Assembly: GCA_031289585.1 (NCBI GenBank)
Contig: JAITPF010000015.1
Location: 1-36,011 of the forward strand
Length of the DNA: 36,011 nt
From: Endomicrobium sp.
GTDB lineage: Bacteria; Elusimicrobiota; Endomicrobiia; Endomicrobiales; Endomicrobiaceae
Direction of reading: 5' to 3'
A program made the position numbers and the translations under genes. The notes beneath the pieces were generated by a model. The model worked only from the letters and a program-made list of their open reading frames with translations, did not search any database and was not told where the DNA came from. Every line of letters starts with the position of its first letter. Position 1 is the stretch's first letter. Shown here piece after piece: positions 33,877 to 36,011 of this stretch.

Positions 33877-35346
33877 TTATTCCGATCTCATTGCGGGAAA
33901 CATTATCACTTCTCTAATCGATTCAACACCAGTTAAAACCATAACAAGTCTGTCTATACCTATACCCAAACCACCAGTTGGAGGAAGTCCTTGCTCAAGC
34001 GCAAAAATAAAATCTTCGTCATAAGGCATTACTTCATCATCACCTTTCTTTTTTGCTTCCATCTGTTGTGTAAATCTTATTTTTTGCAATTGAGGATCAT
34101 TAAGCTCAGAATAGGCATTTCCTATTTCTATTCCATTTATGTAAAGCTCAAATCTTTCAGCTATTTCAGGCTGCTCAAACTTGACTTTTGAAAGAGGAGA
34201 ATAAACTGCTGGATAGTCCATAACAAAAGTAGGATTTTTTAAATTTGGTATAACTTTTTCATCAAAAAGTTGGTCTAAAACTTTTTTATCAGTTGCATCT
34301 TTAGGCAAGTCAAGATTTAAGTGTTTTACCTGATTAAACATTTTCCCACTTTCAACATAAGAAAGTAAATCTAGACCCGTATATTCTTTTATTAAATCAA
34401 ACATTTTTACCCTTTTGAACTCTAAATTTATAGTAGCCCCTACTTTTTCTGCGGCTGTTTTGATTAAAATTTCAGTAAGATCCATCATATCATTGTAATC
34501 GGCATAAGCCTGATAAAGTTCCATCATAGTAAATTCAGGATTGTGGTTTTTATCTATGCCTTCATTTCTGAAATTTCTTCCTATTTCAAAAACTCTATCC
34601 ATACCTCCAACTATAAGACGTTTTAAAAAAAGTTCCGGTGCGATTCTCAAAAATAAATCTATATCCAAAGCATTGTGATGCGTTATAAATGGTTTTGCAT
34701 TTGCTCCACCTGCAAGGGATTGCAAAATAGGAGTTTCTACCTCAACAAAACCAATCTCTTCAAGTTTATGTCTTATGGCAGAAATTACTATACTTCTTCT
34801 TATAAAAACATCTTTAACTTCACTATTTGCAATTAAATCTAGGTATCTATGTCTGTATCTTGTTTCTGTATCCTTAAGTCCGTGCCATTTTTCAGGTAAA
34901 GGTCTAAATGCTTTTGTAAGCATAGTCCACTTTTCAGCCATTATACTCAGCTCATTTGTTTTTGTTCTAAAAGGTATTCCCTCAACAGCAATAATATCAG
35001 ACGTATCAACCATATTTTTAAAGAGTTTGTATTGTTCTATCCCTACCTTATCTGCACGAATATATATCTGAATTTTCGCATATCCATCTTTTATATCTAA
35101 AAATGCCGCTTTGCCCATATTCCTGTACGTCATCACTCTACCTGCAACTTTAACTTTTACATCCGCCATTTGTTCTTTTTCTAGAGAAATAAATTCATTT
35201 TGTATATCGGCATTATTCTTAGATAAAGAATATTTTGCAGGATAAGGATTTATTCCGGCACTTACAAAATTTTTAACTTTTTGTTTTCTTTGTTGAATTA
35301 TTTGTTCAATAGGAGTTGACCGCTGCTCTTGTCCTTTCTTTTCCAT
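33877..35346 (-). CDS. lysS: Lysyl-tRNA synthetase, class II
   Basis: A 489-residue class IIb synthetase. The N-terminal OB-fold anticodon-binding domain (about 60-170, [21 protein letters not shown]) precedes the catalytic domain with motif 2 [20 protein letters not shown] and motif 3 [11 protein letters not shown]. It charges tRNA-Lys in the cytosol. AGGGGA lies about 12 bases before the ATG, a long spacing. An extended -10 promoter (35446-35454) gives a leader of about 90 bases. It heads the operon lysS - permease - lolD - ilvE - tamB-like. Confidence 0.97.
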   Translation of the reverse strand: MEKKGQEQRSTPIEQIIQQRKQKVKNFVSAGINPYPAKYSLSKNNADIQNEFISLEKEQMADVKVKVAGRVMTYRNMGKAAFLDIKDGYAKIQIYIRADKVGIEQYKLFKNMVDTSDIIAVEGIPFRTKTNELSIMAEKWTMLTKAFRPLPEKWHGLKDTETRYRHRYLDLIANSEVKDVFIRRSIVISAIRHKLEEIGFVEVETPILQSLAGGANAKPFITHHNALDIDLFLRIAPELFLKRLIVGGMDRVFEIGRNFRNEGIDKNHNPEFTMMELYQAYADYNDMMDLTEILIKTAAEKVGATINLEFKRVKMFDLIKEYTGLDLLSYVESGKMFNQVKHLNLDLPKDATDKKVLDQLFDEKVIPNLKNPTFVMDYPAVYSPLSKVKFEQPEIAERFELYINGIEIGNAYSELNDPQLQKIRFTQQMEAKKKGDDEVMPYDEDFIFALEQGLPPTGGLGIGIDRLVMVLTGVESIREVIMFPAMRSE

Positions 35347-35445
35347 TTGCTGTATTTTCCCCTGTATAAATAAGATTTATGGCTTTAATTAAGCTATGTT
35401 TACCATGAAATGAATTTGTAAAACGCAAAAATTTACAACTTAAGA

Positions 35446-35454
35446 ATTATATCA
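35446..35454 (-). promoter_or_regulatory. Extended -10 promoter for lysS
   Basis: TGATATAAT on the minus strand is a perfect extended -10 (TGn plus TATAAT). The -35 region is weak. Position is about 100 bases before the lysS ATG. Confidence 0.5.
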
Positions 35455-35481
35455 TTTTTTTTAGATTCACGTACATAACCA

Positions 35482-35534
35482 AAATTCTAGCCAACAACTA
35501 CGAATTTTTAGTCCGCAGTAGTTGGCTAGAATTT
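35482..35534. repeat. Long inverted repeat upstream of lysS
   Basis: AAATTCTAGCCAAC (35482-35495) pairs perfectly with GTTGGCTAGAATTT (35521-35534); after one mismatch ACT and AGT extend the stem. The loop is 17 bases. It is upstream of the lysS -10 box, so it is not in the lysS leader. It could be a terminator for the decayed genes, an operator, or a mobile-element end. Confidence 0.6.
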
Positions 35535-35779
35535 GAACAATCTGTAAATGCATTTCTAGAGGTTACTTGTTCACAAGTCCTCACATTCCCATATATGTCA
35601 TCTAAACATTACAAAGCAGCGTGAAGATCTGTTTTACATTTTGCATAACCGCATAAATAGCTTCTTTTTACACCTTTAGCCTCTTTGTATAAAAATTGTA
35701 ACACAACTTTCTAGAAGCTACAATAGCATCTTGCGACAAAATAAGCAATTTGATTTTTGATTTAAAAAGCAATCAGTTT

Positions 35780-35974
35780 TTAACCTACTAACTCTTCAGC
35801 ATTAGTTATATTTAAAGGAATTTCAAGAATAGAAACTGAATTTTTTACAGGAAATACTATTTTAAAAGGTTTTAATGATTTTATAACTTTTGAAACCCTA
35901 TTTGATTTATCCAAATAAACAACACCTACGTCAAAACACATAAAAAAAGTATGTATGGATTTACACTCTTTCTT
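35780..35974 (-). pseudogene. Truncated DUF192 (UPF0127) family gene
   Basis: A 64-codon minus-strand frame reads ECKSIHTFFMCFDVGVVYLD, then KSLKPFKIVFPVKNSVSILE and IPLNITNAEELVG before a stop. This matches the C-terminal half of DUF192 proteins, whose conserved core is C-SIHTFFMRFPIDV-FLD followed by LKP-RI and SVLELP. In the family the segment is RFPIDV; here it is CFDVGV. A stop codon lies directly upstream, and the N-terminal half is absent, although DSFERK in another frame (about 35965-35985) resembles the family's N-terminal R-GL region. The gene is judged truncated and frame-shifted. Confidence 0.6.
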
Positions 35975-36011
35975 TCAAAGCTATCTTCTCTTGCTTAAAC
36001 AATACCACGCA

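Larger units (their letters stand above)
35347..35779. other. Intergenic stretch upstream of lysS
   Basis: It holds the lysS promoter, a long inverted repeat (35482-35534) and probably decayed coding sequence. On the minus strand one frame reads FLYKEAKGVKRSYLCGYAKC and KTDLHAAL to a stop at 35609, with another in-frame stop at 35711-35713 and further open codons on both sides (QIAYFVARCYCSF; CLDDIYGNVRTCEQV). The register stays the same through the stops, which suggests a pseudogene, but I do not recognise the protein. Confidence 0.4.

Noticed and set aside
35347-35534. T-box leader controlling lysS
   Set aside because: No T-box sequence or specifier stem is visible, and the inverted repeat lies upstream of the promoter rather than in the leader.

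Overview
The window looks like a piece of a small, AT-rich, diderm bacterial chromosome. Gene content and order (rho-rpmE-prfA-prmC; trxA-trxB-polA-coaE; lysS followed by a Lol-type ABC transporter; TamB-like, TolC-like and patatin proteins) and several decayed genes would fit an Elusimicrobiota lineage, perhaps an Endomicrobium-like gut symbiont. That placement is inferred from memory of such genomes and was not tested by alignment. All recognised genes but one are on the minus strand, so the text below runs from high to low coordinates.

Right end (36011-26391): a truncated DUF192 remnant and other decayed sequence lie upstream of a tight operon, lysS - lolC/E-type permease - lolD - ilvE - tamB-like. 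It joins lysyl-tRNA charging, lipoprotein release, branched-chain amino-acid transamination and envelope lipid/protein transport. Next (26283-21716) argH has a good promoter and is followed by three overlapping genes: a short TolC-family protein, a patatin phospholipase and a TPR protein. Then comes a lysine/diaminopimelate cluster, lysA - dapF - dapA - dapB (21637-17546), with its own near-consensus promoter.

Centre (17512-5592): an outer-membrane-protein remnant; an archaeal-type 8-oxoguanine glycosylase (the only plus-strand gene), divergent from def-fmt, both apparently leaderless; trxA-trxB-polA-coaE with ATGA overlaps; rho, rpmE, prfA-prmC; and a two-stop pseudogene that weakly resembles a PilZ/YcgR N-terminal domain.

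Left end (5591-1): a 0.7-kb stretch of degenerate dispersed repeats; an AMP-forming acyl-CoA synthetase, phosphate acetyltransferase and amidohydrolase operon; a multi-branched inverted-repeat structure; a 14-copy TGTCT microsatellite; and a GC-richer, cysteine-rich secreted protein of unknown family overlapping a second unknown ORF that runs off the window.

No rRNA, tRNA, CRISPR array or intact insertion sequence was recognised. The most unusual features are a short intergenic repeat family that supplies stop codons to three genes and one pseudogene, the pentanucleotide tract inside a possible frame-switching ORF, and the foreign-looking secreted protein at the left edge. I did not find a clear new defence or secretion system.
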